NCBI GenBank assembly: GCA_965217205.1
Contig: OZ244254.1
Coordinates: forward strand, 186,001-250,000
Source of the DNA: Maricaulis sp947259345
GTDB taxonomy: Bacteria > Pseudomonadota > Alphaproteobacteria > Caulobacterales > Maricaulaceae
DNA: 64,000 bases
Direction: 5' to 3'
Both the position numbers and the translations under genes were made by a program. The notes under the pieces are model-generated. The model saw only the letters and a list, made by a program, of their open reading frames with translations, did no database searches and was not told where the DNA came from. Below are positions 34,735 to 43,021 of the stretch, piece by piece; position 1 is the first letter of the stretch; each line of letters starts with the position of its first letter.

Positions 34735-35742
34735 TCAGAGCGTCTCGAGTATGGCTTCGACCCGTTTCATATCGTCCGGCAGATCGGTCTGGAAGCGCAA
34801 CGCCTCGCCGGTCACCGGATGCTTGAATCCGAGAATGGCCGCGTGCAGGGCCTGGCGGCGGAATGTCTTGAGTGTGCCCGATTCATCATCATGTTCGAGC
34901 AGGCGTCCGCGTTTCTGGCCGTAGACCGGATCGCCCAGGAGCGGGCTGTTGATATGGGCCATATGAACGCGGATCTGGTGCGTCCGTCCGGTCTCCAGGC
35001 GACATTCCACCTTGGCCGCCATTCCGGTGCCGATCGCGGCTCCGACCGTCTGCCCATAGCGCTTCAGCGTCGTGTAATTGGTGATCGCATGTTTGCCCGC
35101 TTCCGAGTTCGGGTCGTGCGGGACCTCATATTTCATCCGGTCGCGCGAGGACCGCGCGATCTGGGTCTCGATCCGCCCCGCCTTCGGGCTCGGCGCATTG
35201 CGGGTGAAGGCAATATAGGCGCGCTCGACGGTGTGGCGGGCGAACTGGGCGCTGAGGCCCTGGTGGGCGGCATCGGATTTGGCGACCACCATGACGCCGG
35301 AGGTTTCCTTGTCGAGCCGATGAACAATGCCCGGTCGCTCGACGCCGCCAATGCCGGACAGCGAACCGGCGCAATGATGGAGCAGGCCGTGAACCAGTGT
35401 CCCGGTCCAATTGCCTGCGGCCGGATGAACCGACAGGCCCGCCGGCTTCACGAGCACGATCAGGTCACTGTCTTCATGCAGGACATCCAAGTCCATCGGC
35501 TCCGGCCTGGGAGTGTCCGCGCGCGGAACCGGGATTCCCAGCGTGTAGGTCGCGCCGGACAGGATCTTGGCCGAGGGATCCGTCAGCACGGCGCCACCTA
35601 CGGCGAGATGCCCCTCTTCGATCAACGCCTTGATCCGGGAACGGGACAAAGTGTCGATCTGGTCAGCGAGCCAGCGGTCAAGGCGAGCGCCGGCATCGTC
35701 CGGCTCCACCTCGAATGATCGTGTCTCTGCGATTTCGGTCAT
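34735..35742 (-). CDS. rluD: RluD/RluA-family 23S rRNA pseudouridine synthase
   Basis: A 335-residue pseudouridine synthase with an N-terminal S4 RNA-binding domain (residues ~15-75) and the catalytic motif H-R-L-D-K-E-T-S-G containing Asp144. Further family strings are L-I-V-L-V-K-P-A-G-L-S-V-H, C-R-L-E-T-G-R-T-H-Q-I-R-V-H and L-G-D-P-V-Y-G. The RluC/RluD choice cannot be settled by eye; S4 domain and length favour RluD. It is divergent from the TonB receptor. Confidence 0.88.
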   Translation of the reverse strand: MTEIAETRSFEVEPDDAGARLDRWLADQIDTLSRSRIKALIEEGHLAVGGAVLTDPSAKILSGATYTLGIPVPRADTPRPEPMDLDVLHEDSDLIVLVKPAGLSVHPAAGNWTGTLVHGLLHHCAGSLSGIGGVERPGIVHRLDKETSGVMVVAKSDAAHQGLSAQFARHTVERAYIAFTRNAPSPKAGRIETQIARSSRDRMKYEVPHDPNSEAGKHAITNYTTLKRYGQTVGAAIGTGMAAKVECRLETGRTHQIRVHMAHINSPLLGDPVYGQKRGRLLEHDDESGTLKTFRRQALHAAILGFKHPVTGEALRFQTDLPDDMKRVEAILETL

Positions 35743-35799
35743 GAACCGACACTCCCCCAGCTGATGCGCGAATGCAACGCGCGGCTTGTTTGTTGCAGT

Positions 35800-35839
35800 G
35801 CGTCATGTAGCTGTCACCCGTGTGTCGGCAAAGCGTCAT
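35800..35839 (+). promoter_or_regulatory. Four 11-bp-phased Pho-box-like repeats
   Basis: GCGTCAT (35800), CTGTCAC (35811), GTGTCGG (35822) and GCGTCAT (35833) recur exactly every 11 bp, the period of PhoB-binding direct repeats (consensus CTGTCAT-N4-CTGTCAT). The array ends 66 bp before the TonB receptor start, and that receptor is followed by an alkaline phosphatase D gene. Confidence 0.55.
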
Positions 35840-35905
35840 CGCCAGCGCATAAGCACGGCCAAACTGGCGCAGTCGAGGGGGCTGCGCGCGTTTGAGGATT
35901 ACACC

Positions 35906-38266
35906 ATGACATTGAAGTCCCGCCTTCTGACCGCGGCCGCCCTGGCCGCGACCGCTTCTGCCATGCCTGGCGCCCTGGCCCAGGACGGGGCAGAGGACGC
36001 CGTTGAGGTCATTCGCGTGACGACCCAGTTCCGCGAACAATCCCTAGCGGACGTGCCGATCAATGTCTCGGCCTTTGACGCGGAACGCCTGGAAGCGCTT
36101 GATATTGCCGATTTCGAGGATCTGGCGGCCTTCACGCCCGGCCTGGTCGTGCAGGAGCAGAGCCCGAACAATACCGGCTACTCGATCCGGGGCATCACGA
36201 CGGATAGTGGCGAGGCCACGTCGGAAACCCGCGTCGCCGTCTTCCAGGATGGTGTCTCCATCACGCGCTCGCGTGGCTCCTATGTCGAATTGTTCGACAT
36301 CGAGCGTGTTGAAGTCGCCAAGGGCCCGCAGCCGACCCTGTTTGGTCGCGGCGCGCTCATTGGCGGCATCAATATCATCCAGAACAAGGCCGAAGATGAA
36401 TTCTCCGCTTCGGTGGAGCTGGGCGTTGGCAATGAGGGGCAGCGCGAAGCCCGCGGCCATGTCAATTTCGCCCTGAACGAGAATTACGGCCTTCGACTCG
36501 CCGCCGTGAGCCGTGAGCGGGATGGCTATATTGACAATGCGCTGGGTGGCGAAGGCTTGCAGGGGCGTGATACCCAGGCTGTCCGCCTGGTCCTGTCCGG
36601 TGCACCCAGCGACCGCTTCTCCTTCGACGTGATCGCCAACTACCAGCAAGACACACCGCCGGGCACGTCCTTCAAGTCCGGCTCTATCCCGGCACCCGGT
36701 GGCGATACCGATCCGCATTCTCCGGCCGCCCTGAACACATTCGGCAATTTCGAAGGTGGTGCGCCGCTGGGCCTGGATCGCGAAGTGCGCGGCGTGACCG
36801 TGTTGGCCAACTACGCCGTTAATGACGCCTGGACGCTGAACTCGATCACGGGCTGGCGTGACTTCACCTCGGTCGAGGTCTTCGATCCGGACGGAACGGC
36901 GCTGCCTTTCCTCACCATAGGCGAAGATGCGGTAGGCGAGCAGTTCAGCCAGGAATTCCGCCTCTCCTATGACAATGGCGGCCGACTGACCGGCTCGGTC
37001 GGCGCGCTCTGGTTCACCGAGCAAGGTGAGCAACGCATCCCGATCGGTCTGGACGAGCGGGTCGCCCAGGCCTTTCTCGCACCGACCCTGGCTGCCGGTT
37101 TCGGCGCAACGGTGGCGCAGCTGGAAGGCCTTCTGGCACTCAATGGCTTCCCGGGCGTGGATCTGGACAACCCGTTCAATCCATTCCCCTATTCGGTCGC
37201 GGCCCTGCTGACCCAGAACCAGCTCGTGCCGCTGCGTGATTTCTATCTCGAAGAAGCCGCCAATGGAGCCGAGACGACCTCCTGGGACGTGTTCGCGGAC
37301 GCGTCCTACGCGGTCACTGACCGGCTCACCCTGACTGCCGGCCTGCGCTACACCGAGGAAGACAAGACTTCGCGTGGCTATGGTCGCTCCCTGTCCGGGC
37401 CGAACTTCGTCACCTTCGGCGATACCCTGATCGTGCCGTTCACGCCCAATGGAGACTTCGTCAGCCAGGACGGCAATTTCGACGATTTCACCTGGCGCTT
37501 TGCCGCCTCTTATGCGGTGACTGACCGGATCAATACCTGGGCCAGTTTTGCCCGTGGACGACGTCCGGATGTGATCTCGGTCGACACCTCGGTGCCAAGC
37601 TTTTTCTCCGAAGCCCCGGCCGAGATCGTCGACTCGCTGGAAGTGGGGGCCTTCATCACCTTCGACCGCGGCACGGTGTCCGGCTCGGTCTTCCAATCGG
37701 AATACGAGAACTTCCAGACCACCCGCTTCGATCCCAATACAGTCAGCTTCATCACCGATAATGCGGGGAATGCCAGCCAGTATGGCCTCGAGCTGCAGGG
37801 CGACTTCGACCTATCGGAAACCGCCAACCTTTTCGTCAGCTACGCTTATAACCACGCCACCTTCGACGATACGGACAGCCAGGGCAATGCGCTGGAACTG
37901 GCCGGAAACCGCTTCCGCTATGCCCCGGAGCACGCCGTCTCCATGGGTTTGAACTGGGAAGTGGCGACGGGAGGCTGGGGTTCGGTGAGCCTAGTACCGA
38001 CCTGGTCCTGGCAGTCGAAAATCTACTTCGACAATGACAATGACCGTTTCGGCGGTGTGCTGCAGCAACCGTCCTACGGGCTGCTCAATGCGCGTCTGCG
38101 TTACGAGAGTGCCGACGAGCGCTACCACGCCGAGCTTTATGGTTCGAACCTCACCAATGACGAGTATCTGATCGATGCCGGCAATACCGGTGGGTCCTTC
38201 GGCATCCCGACCTTCATCGCCGGCGCGCCGCTCCTTTGGGGTGTGCGGATCGGTGCCGACTTCTAG
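35906..38266 (+). CDS. TonB-dependent outer-membrane receptor
   Basis: A 786-residue receptor with a signal peptide ending A-L-A-Q-D, a plug domain (D-V-P-I-N-V-S-A-F, Y-S-I-R-G-I-T-T, V-A-V-F-Q-D-G-V, V-E-V-A-K-G-P-Q-P-T-L-F-G-R-G) and a 22-strand barrel ending in aromatic V-R-I-G-A-D-F. The ATG replaces a longer open frame that covers the Pho-like repeats. The ligand is not readable from sequence. The PhoD gene downstream and the promoter repeats suggest a phosphate ester. It is divergent from the rluD-type gene. Confidence 0.92.
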   Translation: MTLKSRLLTAAALAATASAMPGALAQDGAEDAVEVIRVTTQFREQSLADVPINVSAFDAERLEALDIADFEDLAAFTPGLVVQEQSPNNTGYSIRGITTDSGEATSETRVAVFQDGVSITRSRGSYVELFDIERVEVAKGPQPTLFGRGALIGGINIIQNKAEDEFSASVELGVGNEGQREARGHVNFALNENYGLRLAAVSRERDGYIDNALGGEGLQGRDTQAVRLVLSGAPSDRFSFDVIANYQQDTPPGTSFKSGSIPAPGGDTDPHSPAALNTFGNFEGGAPLGLDREVRGVTVLANYAVNDAWTLNSITGWRDFTSVEVFDPDGTALPFLTIGEDAVGEQFSQEFRLSYDNGGRLTGSVGALWFTEQGEQRIPIGLDERVAQAFLAPTLAAGFGATVAQLEGLLALNGFPGVDLDNPFNPFPYSVAALLTQNQLVPLRDFYLEEAANGAETTSWDVFADASYAVTDRLTLTAGLRYTEEDKTSRGYGRSLSGPNFVTFGDTLIVPFTPNGDFVSQDGNFDDFTWRFAASYAVTDRINTWASFARGRRPDVISVDTSVPSFFSEAPAEIVDSLEVGAFITFDRGTVSGSVFQSEYENFQTTRFDPNTVSFITDNAGNASQYGLELQGDFDLSETANLFVSYAYNHATFDDTDSQGNALELAGNRFRYAPEHAVSMGLNWEVATGGWGSVSLVPTWSWQSKIYFDNDNDRFGGVLQQPSYGLLNARLRYESADERYHAELYGSNLTNDEYLIDAGNTGGSFGIPTFIAGAPLLWGVRIGADF

Positions 38267-38282
38267 TCAGGCACGGACTGCG

Positions 38283-38310
38283 GCGCAGGCGGTTGCAAGA
38301 CTGCCTGCGC
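38283..38310 (+). other. Hairpin between TonB receptor and phoD-like gene
   Basis: GCGCAGGC and GCCTGCGC form a strong stem, extended inward by GT/AC around a G-T wobble, with a 6-base loop. There is no T-tract, so it may trim or stabilise the receptor mRNA rather than stop transcription; phoD may still be cotranscribed. Confidence 0.4.
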
Positions 38311-38377
38311 TGCGTCCATTCTGGCGGCCGAATGACAGAGAAAGACGCCGGCCTGTTGGCGCGGTGCGGGGGACATC

Positions 38378-40078
38378 ATGACCAAGACCAATCTGACACG
38401 CCGGAGCGCCCTGATCGGGGCTGCAGGCGCCGGCCTTGCCGTTTCATCCTGTTCGAAATCGCCGGATGTTTTTCAGCCAGTTGAGAATGGTCATTTCAAT
38501 CATGGCGTGGCCTCAGGTGATCCGGACCCGACCAGCATCATGTTGTGGACGGCACTGACTGATGATGGCGGCGGCTATCGCGGTGTCGAAGTGGCTCGTG
38601 ATGAAGGCTTTACCGACATTGTTTTCGAGCAGGGCGAAGAGATCACCTATGTGATGATGCAGCCGCTGGGGACGCTGAAAATCCTGGCCACGGGCCTCGA
38701 ACCGGGCAGGACTTATTTCTACCGTTTTCGGCTCAATGACGATTATTCGCCGGTCGGCGTGACCCGCACCCTCCCGGAAGGCGCGCTTGATCAGTATCGG
38801 ATCGGCGTCTTCTCCTGCTCGAACTTCCCGGCCGGGCATTTCAATGTCTATCGCGAAGCTGCCGAGAACGGCGATCTCGACCTCGTGCTTCATCTTGGTG
38901 ACTATTTCTACGAGTACGGGCCGGGCGAGTACGCGACCGGGGAATCCGAGGCCATGAACCGGGTTCCGTCGCCGGCGCACGAGGTCCTCACCTATGCGGA
39001 CTATGTCCAGCGTCATGCCCAGTACAAGTCGGATCCGGACCTGCAGGCGCTTCACGGAGCGGCTCCGTGGATTGTCAGCTGGGATGATCACGAGACCGCC
39101 AATGATGCTTGGACCGGCGGGGCGGAGAACCATGGTGACGGCGAGGGCATCTGGGCGGAGCGCCGCGATGCTGCACTCCGCGCCTGGTATGATTGGCAGC
39201 CGGTCCGCGAACCGGCCGACGACCTTCGCCAGCGCCGCGGCCATTACGAGATCGGCGACCTCGCGACATTGTGCTTGATTGAAAGCCGTCTCATTGCGCG
39301 CGATCAGCAGGTCGGGCTCGAGACCTTTCCGCTGGCTTCTGACGCCGATGATACCGATCCGGCCAACCTCGAGGCGGTTGCAGCCTGGAAGCGCGATGTC
39401 GTCGGGGCCGAGGACCGGACTTTGCTGGGAGAAGCACAGATTGCCGATATTCAGGCGGCCTGCGGCGCATCCAAGGCGGCGGGCAAGCCGTGGCGTATCC
39501 TCGCCAACCAGGTGATCATGAGCCGGGTCAATTTCCCCAATTTTGCCGAGGAGATGCCGGGCTGGCTGCGCTGGTGGGCGACCCGAAACAGTGAGTTTGC
39601 GCGTAATTTCATCATGAGCACCCGCTTCGGCATCCCCTTCAATCTCGATATGTGGGACGGTTATCCTGCGGAACGCGAACGTCTGTTCGCTGCCCTGCGT
39701 GCCGTCGATGCCGACATCATCACGCTGACCGGTGACGTCCACTCCTTCTGGACCAATGACCTGATTGATGGTGAGGGCAATCGGATCGGAACCGAGCTCG
39801 TCGGCTCATCCGTGACCAGCCCGTCGCCCTTTTCCGGCTTCAAGGCGCCCGGCGTCGACTATGGCAAGATGATGGTCGAGGCCAATGCCGACGTCGATCA
39901 CTGCAATATGGAAGACCATGGATATATTCGCCTGACCCTGACGCCCAACGCGGCTGATGCCGAATACATCAAGGTCAGCGATATCCTCACGCGTGACTAC
40001 CGGGCCAGCATTGAGAGTGAATGGCGGATCCGCCCGGCATCGGGCGGCGAGGTGCCCGCTGTGGAACGCGTCAGCTAG
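38378..40078 (+). CDS. phoD: PhoD-type alkaline phosphatase/phosphodiesterase
   Basis: A 566-residue exported phosphatase. The N-terminus has a Tat signal (T-R-R-S-A-L-I-G) and S-S-C, so it is possibly a lipoprotein. The PhoD N-terminal domain F-N-H-G-V-A-S-G-D-P is followed by metal motifs H-L-G-D-Y-F-Y-E-Y, S-W-D-D-H-E-T-A-N-D-A-W and T-G-D-V-H-S-F-W. Relatives use Ca/Fe and hydrolyse phosphomono- and diesters in the periplasm, typically under phosphate limitation. The upstream Pho-like repeats and receptor fit that. Confidence 0.92.
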   Translation: MTKTNLTRRSALIGAAGAGLAVSSCSKSPDVFQPVENGHFNHGVASGDPDPTSIMLWTALTDDGGGYRGVEVARDEGFTDIVFEQGEEITYVMMQPLGTLKILATGLEPGRTYFYRFRLNDDYSPVGVTRTLPEGALDQYRIGVFSCSNFPAGHFNVYREAAENGDLDLVLHLGDYFYEYGPGEYATGESEAMNRVPSPAHEVLTYADYVQRHAQYKSDPDLQALHGAAPWIVSWDDHETANDAWTGGAENHGDGEGIWAERRDAALRAWYDWQPVREPADDLRQRRGHYEIGDLATLCLIESRLIARDQQVGLETFPLASDADDTDPANLEAVAAWKRDVVGAEDRTLLGEAQIADIQAACGASKAAGKPWRILANQVIMSRVNFPNFAEEMPGWLRWWATRNSEFARNFIMSTRFGIPFNLDMWDGYPAERERLFAALRAVDADIITLTGDVHSFWTNDLIDGEGNRIGTELVGSSVTSPSPFSGFKAPGVDYGKMMVEANADVDHCNMEDHGYIRLTLTPNAADAEYIKVSDILTRDYRASIESEWRIRPASGGEVPAVERVS

Positions 40079-40437
40079 CCCCGGCAGGCGTTCGCGGACC
40101 GCTTCAGACGCGTACCGACATCAACAATCGCCTGAATGACCGGCAGGAGTTCGTGGCCCAGCGCGCTGAGCGTGTATTCGACGCTGGGCGGCGAGGTCGG
40201 CTGGACCGTGCGAATGATGACGCCTTTTGTCCGCAGGGCTTTGAGCCGCGTTGACAGCACCTTGGCCGAGATCGGTGGTATATCGTTTTCCAGCTCGGAA
40301 AAGCGTCTGGGCCCTGCGGACAGGTGCCAGATGATGTAGGGGGTCCAGCTGCCGCCGAGCAGCTGCATGCATTCACTGACCGGGCAGTGCGTCCCGTCGT
40401 CGAGCGGCGGGGCCTGATTGCGGCGTCGTTTGAGCAT
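40075..40437 (-). CDS. HxlR-family transcriptional regulator
   Basis: A 120-residue winged-helix regulator. The family pattern C-P-V-S-E-C-M-Q-L-L-G-G-S-W-T is present near the N-terminus with two cysteines, as in redox/electrophile-sensing HxlR/YodB members. The wing is F-S-E-L-E-N-D-I-P-P-I-S-A-K-V-L-S-T-R-L. The longer frame upstream crosses the operator palindrome and is rejected. It is divergent from a nitronate monooxygenase gene, overlapping the phoD stop by 4 bp. Confidence 0.9.
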   Translation of the reverse strand: MLKRRRNQAPPLDDGTHCPVSECMQLLGGSWTPYIIWHLSAGPRRFSELENDIPPISAKVLSTRLKALRTKGVIIRTVQPTSPPSVEYTLSALGHELLPVIQAIVDVGTRLKRSANACRG

Positions 40438-40444
40438 GACTGAG

Positions 40445-40473
40445 TATCCGGTAAGTGACTTACCAACTGGATA
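40445..40473. promoter_or_regulatory. Candidate HxlR operator in divergent promoter
   Basis: GGTAAG-TGA-CTTACC is a perfect 15-bp palindrome (40450-40464), bracketed by TATCC and GGATA. It starts 13 bp upstream of the HxlR gene (8 bp for the outer arms) and about 105 bp upstream of the divergent monooxygenase. The G-T-A-A-G-T/A-C-T-T-A-C core resembles sites bound by YodB/HxlR-type regulators; that match is from memory and untested. Confidence 0.6.
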
Positions 40474-40568
40474 GTACAAATATCGTCTAACCAGAAGCAA
40501 GAAGGTTACATTATGTAAGCCTGCTCCCCAATTGTCCAATCATCAGTGACGGACAGGAGGGTCAGGTC

Positions 40569-41642
40569 TTGCCCCAGACGGAAATTCAGCGACGCCTCGG
40601 ATTGCCCCATCCCATCATACAGGGGCCTTTCGGAGGTGGATTGTCCACCGTGGCACTGGCCGCCGCGGTCTCGAATGCCGGCGGTTTGGGTTCTTATGGT
40701 GCCCACATTCTCGAGCCGGACGAAATCGCGCCGCTCGTCGAGGCGCTGCGCGCGGCCACGGACGGTTCGATTGCGCTCAATCTCTGGGTCTCGGACCATG
40801 ATCCGGGCGGTGATGATTTTGGCGCCGAAGCCTTCGACGCTGTCTGGCCGTTGTTTGCGCCCTTTTTTGCGGAATACGGGATTGATCGCCCCGAACCCCC
40901 AAATCGCTATCATCCGCGGTATGCGGACCAGGTGGAGGCGCTGCTCGAAGCGCGGCCGGATGTCTTTTCCTTCGTGTTCGGGATCCCGGACCCGGCGGTG
41001 CTGGCGGCCTGTCGCCAGCGCGGTATCCAGACCCTGGGCGCGGCCACAACGCTGGCGGAAGCCGAGGCCCTGGACGCGGCGGGTGTCGATCTGATTCTGG
41101 CCACCGGTTCTGAAGCCGGCGGGCATCGCCCGGCCTTTCTCGAACCGGCCGAAAACAATCTGATCGGCACACTGCCCCTGACCCGTCAGATCGCCAGTCG
41201 CCTCCGCCGGCCCGTGATTGCCGCGGGTGGAATTGCAGACCGAAGCGGCATTGAGGCTGCACTCACCCTGGGCGCCGGCGCAGCCCAGCTCGGCACGGCC
41301 TTTCTCGCTTGCAACGAATCCGGCACCCATGATGCACACCGCGATATCCTGTTCAGCGACCGGGCGCGTCACACCGCGCTGACGCGGACCTATACCGGGC
41401 GCCTGGCGCGCGGCATCCCCAATCGTGTCATGGCCGAGATGGACAAGCGTGCGGGCCAGCTTCCGCCCTTTCCTGTCCAGGCCTGGTTCCTCGGTCATCT
41501 CAAGCGGGCAGCCCTGGCAGCGGGCGATGAGGACTTCGCCTCGCTCTATGCCGGTCAGGGTGCGCCACTGCTCAAGCACAGGACGGTTGCCGACCTGATG
41601 TCGGATCTGACCCTGCCAAGCCCGCAACCCGCGCTCGCATGA
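40569..41642 (+). CDS. Nitronate monooxygenase family protein
   Basis: A 357-residue FMN-dependent TIM barrel of the 2-nitropropane dioxygenase/nitronate monooxygenase family, which detoxifies nitronates such as propionate-3-nitronate. Seen are P-I-I-Q-G-P-F-G-G-G, S-N-A-G-G-L-G-S-Y-G, G-S-E-A-G-G-H-R and A-A-G-G-I-A-D-R-S-G with A-A-Q-L-G-T-A-F-L. The start is a TTG with an ideal AGGAGG eight bases upstream. It pairs with the downstream GST and the divergent HxlR regulator as a probable electrophile/nitro-compound response module. Confidence 0.88.
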   Translation: MPQTEIQRRLGLPHPIIQGPFGGGLSTVALAAAVSNAGGLGSYGAHILEPDEIAPLVEALRAATDGSIALNLWVSDHDPGGDDFGAEAFDAVWPLFAPFFAEYGIDRPEPPNRYHPRYADQVEALLEARPDVFSFVFGIPDPAVLAACRQRGIQTLGAATTLAEAEALDAAGVDLILATGSEAGGHRPAFLEPAENNLIGTLPLTRQIASRLRRPVIAAGGIADRSGIEAALTLGAGAAQLGTAFLACNESGTHDAHRDILFSDRARHTALTRTYTGRLARGIPNRVMAEMDKRAGQLPPFPVQAWFLGHLKRAALAAGDEDFASLYAGQGAPLLKHRTVADLMSDLTLPSPQPALA

Positions 41643-41687
41643 GTGCGCGCCTCTTCCTTTCCCCAATCAACCAAGGAGACTGATGTC

Positions 41688-42308
41688 ATGAAACTCTATT
41701 TTGCCCCGGGAGCCTGCTCGCTTTCACCTCATATCGTTCTGCGCGAGGCCGGCATTGACGTCGCGCTCGAGCGGGTCGACCTCGCCAAGGGCGAGATCGT
41801 TGCCAGCGGCGTGCCGTTCAAACAGGTCAATCCCAAGGGCTATGTCCCCGCACTTGACCTGGGTAATGGCAATGTGCTGACCGAGGGCGCGGCCATGGTG
41901 CAGCATCTTGCCGACACGCATCCCGATGCCGGCCTCGCTGCGCCGGCGGGCACGGTCGAGCGGGCGCGCATCAATGAGTGGCTGACCTTCCTCTCGTCGG
42001 AGCTGCACAAGGCGTTCAGCCCGCTTTTCTCGTCGGCTTCCGGCGAGCCTGCAAAGTCGGACGCGATTGCGAAGGTCACCGGCCGACTCGCCTTTGTCGA
42101 AAGTGTGCTGGCGGACGGGCGCGACTATCTGACCGGGCCACGCTTCACGATCGCGGACGCCTATCTCTTCACGCTTGCCAACTGGACCGGGCCGACCGGT
42201 ATCGGTTTGGAGGCCTATCCGTCACTGACGGCCTATCAGGCGCGCGTTGCGAGCCGGCCCGCGGTTCAGGCCGCTCTGGAGGCTGAAGGTTTGTTGCAAG
42301 CGGCCTGA
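41688..42308 (+). CDS. gstA: Beta-class glutathione S-transferase
   Basis: A 206-residue GST. Cys10 in A-C-S-L-S-P-H matches the catalytic cysteine of bacterial beta-class GSTs; N-P-K-G-Y-V-P-A-L and L-T-E-G-A-A-M-V-Q are the glutathione loop, and F-T-I-A-D-A-Y-L-F the C-terminal capping motif. AAGGAGA seven bases before the ATG sets the start. It lies 45 bp after the monooxygenase, so probably in the same HxlR-linked transcript. Confidence 0.92.
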   Translation: MKLYFAPGACSLSPHIVLREAGIDVALERVDLAKGEIVASGVPFKQVNPKGYVPALDLGNGNVLTEGAAMVQHLADTHPDAGLAAPAGTVERARINEWLTFLSSELHKAFSPLFSSASGEPAKSDAIAKVTGRLAFVESVLADGRDYLTGPRFTIADAYLFTLANWTGPTGIGLEAYPSLTAYQARVASRPAVQAALEAEGLLQAA

Positions 42309-42322
42309 TCTCGGCTCAGACA

Positions 42323-42358
42323 CAAAAAGGGCCGCGCCGTGATCCACGGTGCGGCCCT
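42323..42358 (-). terminator. Rho-independent terminator of the DUF4168 gene
   Basis: A 14-bp stem (one G-T wobble) with a 3-base loop, read on the minus strand, is followed by TTTTT. It closes the DUF4168 gene and also lies just past the convergent gst stop. Confidence 0.85.
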
Positions 42359-42378
42359 GCTTCGTCGCCGGTCGGAGG

Positions 42379-42765
42379 CTATTGTTGCGTGGCCATCTCT
42401 TCCGCGGTCGTGCGGATGCGGTTGGCAATGCTTTCATCCGTCTGCGCGGCGTTGGCGATCGCATTGTATTCGTCGACGCTGAGGCCGGCCTCGGTCACGA
42501 TCTCGGTCATCTGACCCTGGGCCTGCATCTGGAGTTGCTGGCGCGCTTCATCCGTTTCCGCGGCTTCGATCTGCGGGCCCACTGTCTCGACGACGCCATT
42601 GATGCCCTGGGCGGCATGAATGAAGGCGGTGACATGCTGGTCGGTCAGTTCGAACTGCTGAGTGGCTTGAGCTTCGGTCATTTCGGTCTCCTGGCTGAAT
42701 GAGGGAGATGCCATCGCCAAGGCTGTCAGAGCAGAAGCGAAAGCCGTTATTACAATATTGGGCAT
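42379..42765 (-). CDS. Secreted DUF4168-like protein
   Basis: A 128-residue exported protein: signal peptide to about S-F-S-Q-E, then an all-helical, Gln/Glu/Ala-rich domain matching the DUF4168 pattern (F-E-L-T-D-Q-H-V-T-A-F and Q-M-T-E-I-V-T-E-A-G-L-S-V-D-E-Y-N-A-I). An ATG three codons earlier abuts AAGGG and is less likely to be used. It is flanked by terminators on both sides and so is a single-gene unit. DUF4168 proteins have no settled function. Confidence 0.8.
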   Translation of the reverse strand: MPNIVITAFASALTALAMASPSFSQETEMTEAQATQQFELTDQHVTAFIHAAQGINGVVETVGPQIEAAETDEARQQLQMQAQGQMTEIVTEAGLSVDEYNAIANAAQTDESIANRIRTTAEEMATQQ

Positions 42766-42774
42766 GTAACACAT

Positions 42775-42958
42775 CCCTTGTTTCGGTCAAAAAGTGTGGG
42801 GGGTTCAAGTCAGCGTCTCTGAAACGCATGAATAAGAGGCGTAACATACATGATTTGAGAATCCAGTGATGGCGCTGAATTCGTCATAATGATTTCACAT
42901 CACCGTCATTTCGGCGCGTCGTGCCGGATTTCATCATCGATAATGTTTATCCTCACAC
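42775..42958. promoter_or_regulatory. Promoter region of the DUF4168 gene
   Basis: About 180 bp between the folE terminator and the DUF4168 gene, with no reading frame of note. It is noticeably AT-richer than the coding flanks and must hold the DUF4168 promoter; I could not pick a confident -10/-35 pair. Confidence 0.35.
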
Positions 42959-42989
42959 GAAAAAGCCCCGGAGCGAGGCTCCGGGGCTT
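42958..42989 (-). terminator. Rho-independent terminator of folE
   Basis: A perfect 12-bp stem (AAGCCCCGGAGC and GCTCCGGGGCTT) with a 3-base loop is followed on the minus strand by TTTTTC, 33 bp after the folE stop. Confidence 0.9.
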
Positions 42990-43021
42990 GGCATTCGGTC
43001 CTGGGATCAGGCCTGAAAGTG

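Noticed and set aside
34120..35718. 532-codon open frame on the plus strand
   Set aside because: Antisense to both the TetR and RluD-type genes, spanning the junction of two clear families.
36044..37696. 550-codon open frame on the minus strand
   Set aside because: Antisense to the TonB receptor; composition typical of shadow frames.
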